DNA of 64,000 bases from Sphingobacterium lactis (GTDB taxonomy: Bacteria > Bacteroidota > Bacteroidia > Sphingobacteriales > Sphingobacteriaceae). The stretch spans positions 496,001-560,000 of the forward strand of contig NZ_CP049246.1 of NCBI RefSeq assembly GCF_011046555.1. Reading direction: 5' to 3'. The notes below the pieces were generated by a model. It was given only the letters and a program-made list of their open reading frames with translations, had not been told where the DNA came from and ran no database searches. How positions within the stretch are numbered: position 1 is the stretch's first letter; each line of letters begins with the position of its first letter. Below, one piece after another: positions 42,456 through 50,965 of this stretch. The translations under genes and the position numbers were made by a program.

Positions 42456-42839
42456 ATGTCAAAAAAAGAAATCTTAAACACCGACAAAGCACCGGCAGCC
42501 ATTGGCCCCTATAACCAAGCCGTAAAGGCTGATAGAACCCTGTACGTTTCAGGGCAAATTCCACTCATTCCAGAAACCATGGAATTGATCAGTACGGGTG
42601 TTGCGGATGAGGCACACCAGGTCCTTAAAAATGTGGGTGCCATTCTTAAACATGCCGGATACGATTATGGCGACGTCGTAAAGACCAGCATCTTCCTGAG
42701 CAGTATGGACTATTTTGCCACTGTGAATGAAGTTTATGCCGAATATTTCAAAGAGAACCAACCCGCACGTGAATGTGTCGCCGTTAAGACCCTCCCTAAA
42801 GAAGTGAATGTGGAGATCTCGGTAATTGCTTTTAAGTAG
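42456..42839 (+). CDS. ridA: RidA family enamine/imine deaminase
   Basis: 127 residues starting at the ATG at 42456 (MSKKEILNTDKAPAAIGPYN); a 14-codon upstream extension is not conserved-looking. Signatures: GPYNQAVKADRTLYVSGQIPL, AGYDYGDVVKTSIFLSSMDYF, and PARECVAVKTLPKEVNVEI with the key Arg. The trimeric protein hydrolyses reactive 2-aminoacrylate and related enamines. Divergent from nagA; monocistronic, with its own terminator. Confidence 0.93.
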   Translation: MSKKEILNTDKAPAAIGPYNQAVKADRTLYVSGQIPLIPETMELISTGVADEAHQVLKNVGAILKHAGYDYGDVVKTSIFLSSMDYFATVNEVYAEYFKENQPARECVAVKTLPKEVNVEISVIAFK

Positions 42840-42864
42840 TTAGTACTTAGTATTAAGAATTAAG

Positions 42865-42904
42865 ACCTAGGGTGGGCATGGAGGATGCTAACCTTAGGTT
42901 TTTT
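42865..42904 (+). terminator. Terminator after ridA
   Basis: ACCTAGGGT (42865-42873) pairs with ACCTTAGGT (42891-42899), allowing one G-U pair, and is followed by TTTTT. It begins 26 bp after the ridA stop codon. Confidence 0.65.
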
Positions 42905-43088
42905 CCCACTGTAATAGGTGTCTTTACTATATTGGAAGGCTTAACTATTTGCGTTTACAGAAGGACCTGCTATCTTCCTTAATCTACCATAATCAGCTTA
43001 TTTTAAGCTTCTTCTTCCTGTCAAAGCCCGTTCATTTGTAGCGGTTTCCTCCCCAACATCGTTCATACTTTTAATAAACACTAACGTT

Positions 43089-43490
43089 ATGAAAAGACTA
43101 ATGTATGTATTAGCGGCGGGGATATTCCTATTTACCGCCTGCAGCGAAGGGGAAATGAACGATCTGCAAAGTCAGGATGAGCACGAGTTGAGCTTACTCT
43201 ATAAAAAAATCATAGACCTTTCAAATTCAGAAACCTGCACGGATGAGCAGGAATGGAAATTCACGGCAATTGGCAGCAAAGCTTGCGGTGGACCTACTGG
43301 CTATATCCCCTATTCCCTCAAGCTGGATACAGCCGAATTCCTGGATCTGGTCAAACAGTATACCGATGGCCAAAAGGAATACAACATCAAATACAATATT
43401 GTTTCCGACTGCAAGATGGAGATGCCCCCACAGACTGTCCAATGTCGTGAAGGTAAGGCTGAATTGGTCTACATCAATATGTTTCCATAG
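43089..43490 (+). CDS. Small lipoprotein of unknown function (133 aa)
   Basis: Signal peptide MKRLMYVLAAGIFLFTAC with a lipobox at Cys18. The mature domain of about 115 residues has four further cysteines in the pattern SETCTDEQEWKF, SKACGGPTGYIPYS, VSDCKMEMP and TVQCREGKAELVYI, likely two disulfides. The CGGPTGYIPYS motif recurs in small Bacteroidota lipoproteins that I know only as hypothetical. It is a single gene, 77 bp upstream of recG; no function is proposed. Confidence 0.75.
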   Translation: MKRLMYVLAAGIFLFTACSEGEMNDLQSQDEHELSLLYKKIIDLSNSETCTDEQEWKFTAIGSKACGGPTGYIPYSLKLDTAEFLDLVKQYTDGQKEYNIKYNIVSDCKMEMPPQTVQCREGKAELVYINMFP

Positions 43491-43566
43491 GTAGAAATCC
43501 AGTTGTACCAACTCGCCCTTGGCAAGTTCTCCCAAAATTTATTAATTTAGTGGGGTTATCTAGCGC

Positions 43567-45672
43567 ATGGCGGAATTATCTACAGCAACTCCCATAGAAT
43601 ATCTAAAAGGTGTAGGCCCTCAGAAGGCCGATGTACTCAAAAAAGAGCTGCAGGTATTCACCATTGGGGACTTGCTTCAGGTATTTCCTTTTCGCTACAT
43701 CGACCGCACCAAATTCCACAAGATTCGAGAATTGCATCCCGATATGATCGGTGCACAGGTACTCGGTCGGCTCATGAGCCTGAAGGAAGTTGGTGAAAAG
43801 CGCGGCAAGCGCTTGATTGCGGCATTTAAGGATGACACTGGTATCATGGAGCTGGTCTGGTTCCAGAGTCTATCCTTTATTAAAAAAAGCTTAACCGTAG
43901 GATCAGCCTATATCATTTACGGAAAGCCTTCCGAATTCAACGGCATGCTTTCCATTACCCATCCGGAGATGGAACGCTATCAGCAACAGGAGAAGCGGAT
44001 CGGGAATATGACGATGCAGCCTGTTTATTCTTCCACGGAAAAGCTCAAGAAATTCAATCTCGACAGCAAGGGTATACAGAAGCTGCAACAGGTTGCCCTG
44101 GAAACGGTATGGCGGGGGATGCAGGAAACCCTGCCACCTCATTTGCTGGAACGCCAAAAATTAATGGGATACCAGCAGGCCATGCTCAATATCCACTTTC
44201 CGCAGAATGAACAGCTTATGCACGCGGCGATCCGTCGATTGAAATTTGAAGAACTGTTCTTCATCCAATTGCGCCTGCTTCGGAACAAGCAACTCAATAC
44301 CCAAAAATATAAAGGCCATCGCTTTACTGAAGTCGGCGAGAAATTCAATGCATTCTTCACGGAAAGATTACCCTTTCCCCTGACGAATGCACAGAAAAGA
44401 GTGATCAAGGAAATACGCACCGATTGCAATACCGGTGCGCAGATGAATCGCTTGGTACAAGGAGATGTGGGCTCCGGAAAAACCGTAGTCGCTTTGATGA
44501 GCATGCTCTTGGCCATTGACAACGGCTTTCAGGCCTGCATGATGGCTCCCACGGAAATCCTTGCTACCCAACATTACCTGGGGTTAAAGGAACTTCTGGG
44601 CGAAGATATCTGCACCATCAAATTGTTGACGGGTTCCACCCCGGCAAAAGCCAGACGCATCATCCATCAGGAACTCGAGGAAGGGACACTTGACATCCTG
44701 ATCGGTACGCATGCCCTGATCGAGGACAAAGTGAAGTTTAAGAACATCGGTTTTGTGGTGATCGATGAGCAGCATCGCTTTGGTGTGGAACAGCGCGCCA
44801 AGCTATGGCGCAAGAACGTTATTCCACCACACATGTTGGTGATGACCGCAACCCCCATCCCGCGGACCTTGGCCATGACCATGTACGGAGACTTGGACAT
44901 TTCCGTTATCGACGAGCTCCCTGCGGGCAGAAAACCCATCAAAACCGTCCATTTCTTCGAAAATCAACGGCTCCGAGTTTTTGGATTCATGCGAGAAGAA
45001 ATTGCCAAAGGCAGACAGGTGTACATCGTCTATCCGCTGATCAAGGAAAGTGAAAAAATGGATCTGCTGTTTTTGGAGGCAGGATTAGAAAGCCTCATGC
45101 GGGAATTTCCCCTCCCGAATTACAAGATTTCCATTGTGCACGGGAAGATGCCGGTCAAGGATAAGGATTTCGAGATGCAACGTTTCGTCAAGGGCGAGAC
45201 ACAGATCATGGTGGCGACGACGGTGATTGAGGTTGGGGTGAATGTTCCGAATGCCTCCGTGATGGTGATCGAGAATTCCGAACGTTTCGGCCTATCGCAG
45301 TTACACCAATTGCGCGGACGGGTTGGACGTGGTGCCGAGCAGTCCTTCTGCGTACTCATGTCCAGCAATAAGCTCAGCAAGGAAGGCCGCACGCGTTTAG
45401 AGACGATGGTGCGTACCAATGATGGATTCGAAATTGCTGAAGTTGACCTGCAATTGCGTGGTCCCGGCGACCTTTCTGGAACCCAGCAATCCGGTGTACT
45501 GGAAATGAAGATCGCTGACCTGGCCAAGGATCAGGCGATTCTCGCAGAAGCCCGCAATCTCGTCATCCAGATCTTCCAAGAGGACCCCAATCTCCTGCAG
45601 GAACAGCATCAACGCCTCGCACATTATCTAAACAGAAGTAGCCCAGCTATTTCTTGGGACAAAATCTCGTAA
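43567..45672 (+). CDS. recG: ATP-dependent DNA helicase RecG
   Basis: 701 residues. N-terminal wedge domain with IEYLKGVGPQKADVLKKEL, then the two helicase domains: Walker A GDVGSGKTVVAL, APTEILATQHY, Walker B VVIDEQHRFGVEQR, MTATPIPRTLAMTMYGDLD, and the C-terminal TTVIEVGVNVPNASVMVIE with SQLHQLRGRVGRG. The protein reverses stalled replication forks and processes recombination intermediates. Full length for the family. Confidence 0.97.
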   Translation: MAELSTATPIEYLKGVGPQKADVLKKELQVFTIGDLLQVFPFRYIDRTKFHKIRELHPDMIGAQVLGRLMSLKEVGEKRGKRLIAAFKDDTGIMELVWFQSLSFIKKSLTVGSAYIIYGKPSEFNGMLSITHPEMERYQQQEKRIGNMTMQPVYSSTEKLKKFNLDSKGIQKLQQVALETVWRGMQETLPPHLLERQKLMGYQQAMLNIHFPQNEQLMHAAIRRLKFEELFFIQLRLLRNKQLNTQKYKGHRFTEVGEKFNAFFTERLPFPLTNAQKRVIKEIRTDCNTGAQMNRLVQGDVGSGKTVVALMSMLLAIDNGFQACMMAPTEILATQHYLGLKELLGEDICTIKLLTGSTPAKARRIIHQELEEGTLDILIGTHALIEDKVKFKNIGFVVIDEQHRFGVEQRAKLWRKNVIPPHMLVMTATPIPRTLAMTMYGDLDISVIDELPAGRKPIKTVHFFENQRLRVFGFMREEIAKGRQVYIVYPLIKESEKMDLLFLEAGLESLMREFPLPNYKISIVHGKMPVKDKDFEMQRFVKGETQIMVATTVIEVGVNVPNASVMVIENSERFGLSQLHQLRGRVGRGAEQSFCVLMSSNKLSKEGRTRLETMVRTNDGFEIAEVDLQLRGPGDLSGTQQSGVLEMKIADLAKDQAILAEARNLVIQIFQEDPNLLQEQHQRLAHYLNRSSPAISWDKIS

Positions 45673-45686
45673 ATTCCGTACCTTTG
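45653..45686 (+). promoter_or_regulatory. Promoter upstream of hflX
   Basis: TACCTTTG at 45679-45686 is a full -7 match. The -33 element CTTG at 45653-45656 is weaker, with a 22-bp spacer. It overlaps the end of recG and lies about 84 bp before the hflX ATG, so hflX-lipB can be expressed independently of recG. Confidence 0.5.
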
Positions 45687-45769
45687 TACACCTGTTTCCG
45701 AAATAAACAGCATAACAGCATAAACCTTTCGGTTCGTTTAGCTGTTAATTCTAAAATCAAACATACTGA

Positions 45770-46960
45770 ATGGCAAGAACGAAAATATATGACACGGCGA
45801 TAAAACCTGAAACGGCGGTATTGGTGAGTGTAATCACCCCGGATGTTTCAGACGAAACCGCAAAAGAATACCTGGAAGAATTAGAGTTTTTGGTTTCTAC
45901 CGCTGGCGGTATCACCAAGGCTATCTTCACACAGAAATTATCCTTCCCCGACCGCGCGACTTTCGTCGGTTCCGGGAAACTGGACGAAATAAAGGATTTC
46001 ATCAAGGCCGAAGAGATCGATATGGTGGTCTTCGATGATGAACTCTCACCCTCGCAACTGCGAAACATCGAGAAATACTTCGAGATCAAGGTATTGGATC
46101 GCTCCAACCTGATTCTCGATATCTTTGCCAAGCATGCCAAGACTGCGCAGGCCAAAACCCAAGTGGAGCTGGCGCAACTGCAATACCTCTTACCCCGCTT
46201 GACCCGTATGTGGACTCACTTGGAGCGGCAGCGTGGTGGTATAGGTATGCGTGGACCCGGTGAAAGTCAGATCGAAAGTGATAGACGGATGATCCTCAAC
46301 AAGATCTCCCTCTTGAAGGAACGTCTCAAGGTGATCGACAAACAGAACGAAACCCAACGCAAGAACCGCGGAGAAATGATCCGTGTGGCACTCGTCGGCT
46401 ATACCAATGTCGGCAAGTCAACCATCATGAACATGATCTCCAAGTCCGACGTACTGATCGAGAACAAGCTCTTCGCAACGTTGGATACGACCGTGAGAAA
46501 AGTCGTTATCGACAACTTACCGTTCCTATTGTCGGATACGGTCGGTTTTATTCGCAAGTTGCCGCACCACCTCGTGGAATGTTTCAAATCCACGCTGGAC
46601 GAGGTTCGTGAAGCCGATGTCCTGATCCACGTGGTTGATATCTCACATCCCTATTTCGAGGATCACATCCGGGCGGTAAATGAAACCCTGAAGGATATTG
46701 GTGCGGTAGATAAGCCGATCATTACCGTATTCAATAAGATTGATGCCTACAAGCCTCCTGTGGAAACTGATGAGGATGGTGAAGAAATCAAGGTTACCCT
46801 GGACGATTTCCGCAATTCCTGGATGGCCAAGAATTCCGATCCGGCCATCTTTATTTCGGCAACCGATAAGATAAACGTCGAAGAATTTAAGGATAAGCTT
46901 TATGAGATCATCGTCAAGATGCATAATGCACGCTATCCGTACAACAATTTGCTTTACTAG
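45770..46960 (+). CDS. hflX: GTPase HflX
   Basis: 396 residues. N-terminal HflX domain (FVGSGKLDEIKDFI, VFDDELSPSQLRNIEKYF, VLDRSNLILDIFAKHAKT), the conserved GMRGPGESQIESDRR, a coiled-coil linker, and the GTPase with P-loop GYTNVGKSTIMN, DTVGFIRKLPHHLVE and NKID. It binds 50S subunits and splits stalled ribosomes. The ATG lies 97 bp after recG; lipB follows 9 bp downstream. Confidence 0.96.
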   Translation: MARTKIYDTAIKPETAVLVSVITPDVSDETAKEYLEELEFLVSTAGGITKAIFTQKLSFPDRATFVGSGKLDEIKDFIKAEEIDMVVFDDELSPSQLRNIEKYFEIKVLDRSNLILDIFAKHAKTAQAKTQVELAQLQYLLPRLTRMWTHLERQRGGIGMRGPGESQIESDRRMILNKISLLKERLKVIDKQNETQRKNRGEMIRVALVGYTNVGKSTIMNMISKSDVLIENKLFATLDTTVRKVVIDNLPFLLSDTVGFIRKLPHHLVECFKSTLDEVREADVLIHVVDISHPYFEDHIRAVNETLKDIGAVDKPIITVFNKIDAYKPPVETDEDGEEIKVTLDDFRNSWMAKNSDPAIFISATDKINVEEFKDKLYEIIVKMHNARYPYNNLLY

Positions 46961-46969
46961 TACCCAATC

Positions 46970-47674
46970 ATGCAGAATAAACAAGTGCAATTTATAGACT
47001 GGGGTCTATTGGATTATCAGGAAGCCTGGGACAAACAGGAGGAGATTTTCGCGAAGACCCTGGCCATTAAATCGGACAACAGAATAAATAATACCTCGGT
47101 CTCAACCCCGAACTACCTGATCTTCACCGAGCATCCCCATGTATACACCTTGGGAAAAAGTGGCCATATGGAATACCTCCTGTTGGATGAGGAAGGCCTG
47201 AAGGAGAAGGAAGCAACGTTCTATAAGATCAACCGCGGTGGCGACATTACCTACCACGGTCCTGGACAGATCGTTGGCTATCCCATCCTCGACCTGGACA
47301 ATTTTTTCACCGACATCCACCTCTACCTGCGCACCTTGGAAGATGCCATCATCCTGACATTAGCGGATTACGGCATCGAAGCGGGTCGCTATCCCGGCTA
47401 TACGGGTGTTTGGTTGGATCCCGACAATGAGAAAGCGCGGAAAATCTGTGCGATGGGCGTGCGGGCATCCCGTTGGGTCACCATGCATGGGTTTGCCTTC
47501 AACGTAAATGCCGATTTGAATTATTTCGGCAATATTGTCCCTTGCGGCATCGACGATAAAGATGTAACATCCATGGAACGTGAGCTGGGTAGGAAGTTGG
47601 ATATGGAAGAGGTAAAATCAAAACTTAAACAGCACATCGCCACGCTATTCGCGATGGAATTGACAACGGGGTAA
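46970..47674 (+). CDS. lipB: Lipoyl(octanoyl) transferase LipB
   Basis: 234 residues. Signatures: LIFTEHPHVYTLGKSG, KINRGGDITYHGPGQIVGYP with the invariant RGGD-THGPGQ pattern, GVRASRWVTMHGFAFNVN (lysine usually present in the first strand is at a nearby position), and NIVPCGIDDKDVTSM with the catalytic cysteine. It transfers octanoate from ACP to lipoyl domains. Co-transcribed with hflX. Confidence 0.95.
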   Translation: MQNKQVQFIDWGLLDYQEAWDKQEEIFAKTLAIKSDNRINNTSVSTPNYLIFTEHPHVYTLGKSGHMEYLLLDEEGLKEKEATFYKINRGGDITYHGPGQIVGYPILDLDNFFTDIHLYLRTLEDAIILTLADYGIEAGRYPGYTGVWLDPDNEKARKICAMGVRASRWVTMHGFAFNVNADLNYFGNIVPCGIDDKDVTSMERELGRKLDMEEVKSKLKQHIATLFAMELTTG

Positions 47675-47698
47675 TCCCTCACTTTAGGATAAAACACC

Positions 47699-47732
47699 AA
47701 GGCCAACCATATACGGTTGGCCTTTCTTTTTG
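47699..47732 (+). terminator. Terminator after lipB
   Basis: AAGGCCAACC (47699-47708) and GGTTGGCCTT (47715-47724) form a perfect 10-bp stem with a 6-nt loop followed by TCTTTTT. Confidence 0.88.
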
Positions 47733-47769
47733 GTCGTTTATTATCCCCTGATTTTCAGCAATTGACCTA

Positions 47770-47890
47770 GACCTTGTCCGAGGTGTGAGCGTGGTCAGAG
47801 CGTGGTGAGAGCGTGGTGAGAGCGTGTCTATAGCACGCTCTCACCACGCTTGGACTTCGGACGCACCTCGAATGCACCTCGGACAAAACC
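47770..47890. repeat. Dispersed inverted-repeat element, copy 2 (opposite orientation to copy 1)
   Basis: Ends are GACCTTGTCCGAGGTG (from 47770) and CACCTCGGACAAAACC (to 47890), imperfect inverted repeats that match the ends of the 4201-4323 element. The centre is a perfect 17-bp hairpin: 47810-47826 and 47834-47850 around the loop TCTATAG. Tandem GAGCGTGGT-type units lie on the left side. Reverse-complementing this copy aligns it with copy 1 over its whole length, with the CTATAG centre in register. It lies between lipB and the protease genes. The rest of the 489-bp gap (to 48163) has no other feature I can support. Confidence 0.8.
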
Positions 47891-48163
47891 CCAACAACTC
47901 ACCTAGAACACACAGTAAATCAGCGGATTACAAAAACCATAAAATCATCAAGTCCTATTCTGAATTCTAGCTGCTAAAAAAGGACACGATGAAATGCTTC
48001 AAAAACATAGAAAAAAAAGATGTACAAAGCATTTATACAGCATTTCCAAAGCGTAACCACGGAGTTGGGATGGATAGCCTAGCGACTCCCATAAAATTCT
48101 TTGGGAAACAGTCGGGACAATATCCCCCTCGACCCGTCTTCTTTCTACAATGCGATTATAAAC

Positions 48164-49033
48164 ATGAAGAAAATCTTATTTCTATTGAGTTTTGCCCTGT
48201 GCTGTGTTTCCTTTTCTCATGGACAGGAATACATGGACGAGGATGCCTTATTTATGAATTTGGTGAAACAGGTACGTTCACCGGAATTTAATTTGGAGGA
48301 CTACGGCAAGTTCTATGAAACGGTTCACCTGAATCGGGAAAACAGAAAGGTGTCGATTAAAACATTACAGCCCAGCAAAAAGGTATTATCCCGCAATGAG
48401 CTTTTCAAGCAGAACCGTCCCCATGTTTACCGTTTTGTTCGGGTCTTCCTAAACAGCCAAGGCGCGCGAATGATCGAAAATATAGGAACTGCTTTCCCCA
48501 TATCCGAAGATGGTTATTTCAGTTTAAATGAACATATGACAGCCTTGTGGGATGCGGGTTCCGGAGATCCGGAGGCTGCAAACAGGGAACATTATTATTT
48601 CCTGGCAGATTATGACGGAAATATCCTACCCATTGATTCCGTATGTACGTACAATGCGCAGGCCGATGTAGCCATCGTAAAGGCCGATACAAAGGGCAAA
48701 AAAATCACGGCGTTCCGATTGGGAAATGACCTTGATGTTGGCGAGGATGTGTTTATTATTGCCCATCCAAGAGCCTACCTGTACTATTTCAGCACAGGGA
48801 TGATCAACAGAATGCTTCAAAAGGGCGATAACATCTATTCCCGGAAAATGGAAATCTCTGCCGATTATGCAGGTGGATCCTCCGGCGGACCTATTTTCGA
48901 CAACAAAGGAAACATCACGGGTATGGTGTCCTTGACGCAATCGTTCTACTATGATCAGAAGAATTATAAGAACCTGCAAATGGTAGTCAAACAGGCGATT
49001 CCTGTTTCGGTTATCAAAGCATTTATTAACTAA
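48164..49033 (+). CDS. Secreted trypsin-like serine protease, first of a tandem pair
   Basis: 289 residues from the ATG at 48164, where the signal peptide MKKILFLLSFALCCVSFSHG begins. A pre-domain of about 90 residues precedes the chymotrypsin-like fold. Proposed triad: His in SLNEHMTALW (in the usual TNxHV place), Asp in QADVAIVKAD, and Ser in AGGSSGGPIFDNKG. The oxyanion and specificity loops are recognisable (GEDVFIIAHPRAYLYYFSTG). Periplasmic. No PDZ domain follows, unlike HtrA. The gene 10 bp downstream encodes a close paralogue. Confidence 0.83.
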   Translation: MKKILFLLSFALCCVSFSHGQEYMDEDALFMNLVKQVRSPEFNLEDYGKFYETVHLNRENRKVSIKTLQPSKKVLSRNELFKQNRPHVYRFVRVFLNSQGARMIENIGTAFPISEDGYFSLNEHMTALWDAGSGDPEAANREHYYFLADYDGNILPIDSVCTYNAQADVAIVKADTKGKKITAFRLGNDLDVGEDVFIIAHPRAYLYYFSTGMINRMLQKGDNIYSRKMEISADYAGGSSGGPIFDNKGNITGMVSLTQSFYYDQKNYKNLQMVVKQAIPVSVIKAFIN

Positions 49034-49043
49034 TTAGATTCCG

Positions 49044-49928
49044 ATGGAAATGAAATCTTTAAAAATTGTTCTTGCACTTACTTTATCGATTATTGTTTCA
49101 CATGTACGTGCACAGGTTTATATCAACTCCACCAAAATGCTGGAGAACCTGGAAGAGAAGGTCAATACCGGACTGGTAAAGATGGAAGACATCAACAAAC
49201 TGTACACGACATTTCACGAGGATAAGAACAACCGCAAGATCACCTTTAAAACGCGTGAAGCGGAGAAAAGGGAATTATCGCCTGAGGACCTCTTTGCCAA
49301 CCGTATGCCCATGGTATACATGTTTTTGCAGGTCTATGAATCCGCCCGGGCGGGAAAGATGAAGATCAATGGCTCAGGCACGGCCTTCCCCATTTCGGAG
49401 GATGGCTACTTTTTGATCAATAGTCACATGATCGACGAATTGGGTCTGGGAAGTGGCGATCCCAGCAAAGTGGACACCAGTATCCACCTGATCCTTTCGG
49501 ATTATGAAGGCAATATATTGACGATTGATTCTGTTGTCAGCTACAGCAAGGAAGCGGACATTGCGATCATCAAGGCCAATACGAAAGGCAAGAAAATTCA
49601 GGCGATCCCCTTGGGACAGGACCTGAAGGCTGGCGCGAGTGTATTCGCCATAACACATCCACGCGGGTATTATTACTATTATAGCACGGGGCGCGTGGCC
49701 AGGATGACGGAAAATGATTTCGGCATTATGGGCAGGAAGATGGAAATAACGGCCGATTATGCAGCCGGTTCCAGTGGCGGCCCCATATTCGATAGCAAGG
49801 GCAATATTGCGGGCATCGTATCGCTGACCAAGTCCTTCTATTACAACCAGCAAGAACAGAAAAACCTGCAGATGGTCATCAAAGAAGCCATTCCGGTGAG
49901 TTCCATCCGCAATTTGATAAACAATTAG
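49044..49928 (+). CDS. Secreted trypsin-like serine protease, second of a tandem pair
   Basis: 294 residues, signal peptide about residues 3-24 (MKSLKIVLALTLSIIVSHVRAQ). It aligns along its whole length with the upstream protease: KTREAEKRELSPEDLFANR, GTAFPISEDGYFLINSHMID (His), EADIAIIKAN (Asp), AAGSSGGPIFDSKG (Ser), and the same C-terminal KNLQMVIKEAIPVS. The pair clearly arose by duplication and is one operon. Function unknown; could be envelope protein quality control or nutrient proteolysis. Confidence 0.83.
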   Translation: MEMKSLKIVLALTLSIIVSHVRAQVYINSTKMLENLEEKVNTGLVKMEDINKLYTTFHEDKNNRKITFKTREAEKRELSPEDLFANRMPMVYMFLQVYESARAGKMKINGSGTAFPISEDGYFLINSHMIDELGLGSGDPSKVDTSIHLILSDYEGNILTIDSVVSYSKEADIAIIKANTKGKKIQAIPLGQDLKAGASVFAITHPRGYYYYYSTGRVARMTENDFGIMGRKMEITADYAAGSSGGPIFDSKGNIAGIVSLTKSFYYNQQEQKNLQMVIKEAIPVSSIRNLINN

Positions 49929-49961
49929 CAAATCCCTCCCTTTAAAATAAAACGGCTATAT

Positions 49962-50004
49962 ACTTACTCCGCATCATTCCCCGATGTAGGAGTAAGTTTT
50001 TTTT
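49962..50004 (+). terminator. Terminator after the protease pair
   Basis: ACTTACTCC (49962-49970) and GGAGTAAGT (49989-49997), perfect 9-bp arms with an 18-nt loop, followed by seven T. Confidence 0.8.
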
Positions 50005-50009
50005 AGGGG

Positions 50010-50840
50010 TTACCCTACGGAAATGATCTCTATGGATTGATAATGGAATGTTTCGACATGGAGTTCCGGCATTGGCATCAAACTGATCTCAAATAGCGAC
50101 GTGGGTTCGGTCCGCTTGGCGACCGACATCTTTACATCCGTGCAATGCGGGGCAAATACTTCCTCGACCAACCCCACCGTATTGTTTTCCCCCGAAAGGT
50201 GACCCAATATGACGTGTTTCAGTCGATTACTTTTGCTCTCTATGAGGGCCGCTACGGATGCCGCATTGGAAATATGGCCCCAACCCCCACTGATCCTATT
50301 CTTAAGGTAATAGGGGTACCGCCCATTGCGCAGCATATCTTCGTCGTAATTGGCCTCCAGGAAAAGGACATCAGCAATGCGTATGGCTTTCTTCACATTG
50401 TCGCATACACGCCCCAGATCGGTCATTACGGCAACATTGATCTGCCCATCCGAAACCAGAAAACTGCACGGCTCTTTGGCATCATGGTATTTCGGAATAC
50501 CGTATACCGTCAGTGAACCAACGGTTACCGCAGCATTTGGACTGATAAAATTCACTAAATAATCGGGCAGTTGCAGTCGGGAGGATTCGTAAGTGCCACG
50601 GGTGATATAGACCGGTATTTGATAGCGCTTGGCAAAAACCGAAAGACCACAGATGTGATCCGTATGTTCATGGGTAATGAAAATGGCACTAATGGACGCC
50701 GGATTGATCTGCAGGGAAGCCATCCGCAGGTGCAGGTGCTTATTGTTGATACCCACATCCACCAGGATCGCTGTATCATCTTTTGCTACAAAATAGCTAT
50801 TCCCATTACTTCCTGACGCTAATGCCGCATATCGAACCAT
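50010..50840 (-). CDS. MBL-fold metallohydrolase (YycJ/WalJ-like)
   Basis: 276 residues from the Met at 50840 (MVRYAALASGSNGNSYFV), which matches the N-terminus of YycJ-type proteins; the open frame extends 12 codons upstream. Metal motif IFITHEHTDHICGL, then MTDLGRVCDNV, FLEANYDEDMLRNGRYPYYLK and ILGHLSGENN supply the remaining His and Asp ligands. Cytoplasmic. Relatives have nuclease activity and are linked to cell-wall and DNA metabolism. A promoter lies directly before the start codon. Confidence 0.87.
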   Translation of the reverse strand: MVRYAALASGSNGNSYFVAKDDTAILVDVGINNKHLHLRMASLQINPASISAIFITHEHTDHICGLSVFAKRYQIPVYITRGTYESSRLQLPDYLVNFISPNAAVTVGSLTVYGIPKYHDAKEPCSFLVSDGQINVAVMTDLGRVCDNVKKAIRIADVLFLEANYDEDMLRNGRYPYYLKNRISGGWGHISNAASVAALIESKSNRLKHVILGHLSGENNTVGLVEEVFAPHCTDVKMSVAKRTEPTSLFEISLMPMPELHVETFHYQSIEIISVG

Positions 50841-50845
50841 AAAGG

Positions 50846-50877
50846 CAAAGATAATCAATAAGTCATGTTGCCACAAA
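50846..50877 (-). promoter_or_regulatory. Promoter of the MBL hydrolase gene, start codon at the expected +1
   Basis: TTTG (50874-50877), 20-bp spacer, TATCTTTG (50846-50853) on the minus strand, a full consensus match. The -7 box ends only 5 bp before the ATG at 50840, so transcription would begin at or next to the start codon. Confidence 0.5.
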
Positions 50878-50885
50878 GGCTGTGC

Positions 50886-50920
50886 AAAAAAGAGAAGCCA
50901 CTACCCGAAAGTAGCGGCTT
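50886..50920 (-). terminator. Terminator of the SusCD-TlpA operon
   Basis: AAGCCACTAC (50895-50904) pairs with GTAGCGGCTT (50911-50920) with one mismatch; on the minus strand CTCTTTTTTG follows. It is 45 bp after the TlpA-like gene's stop codon. Confidence 0.75.
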
Positions 50921-50965
50921 GCATCTCATATAAACAACAAACTAAGGTTAGGTGTGACCTAAATA

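Noticed and set aside
47989..48291. 100-codon open frame before the first protease
   Set aside because: It overlaps the protease signal-peptide region in another frame and shows no protein-like pattern.
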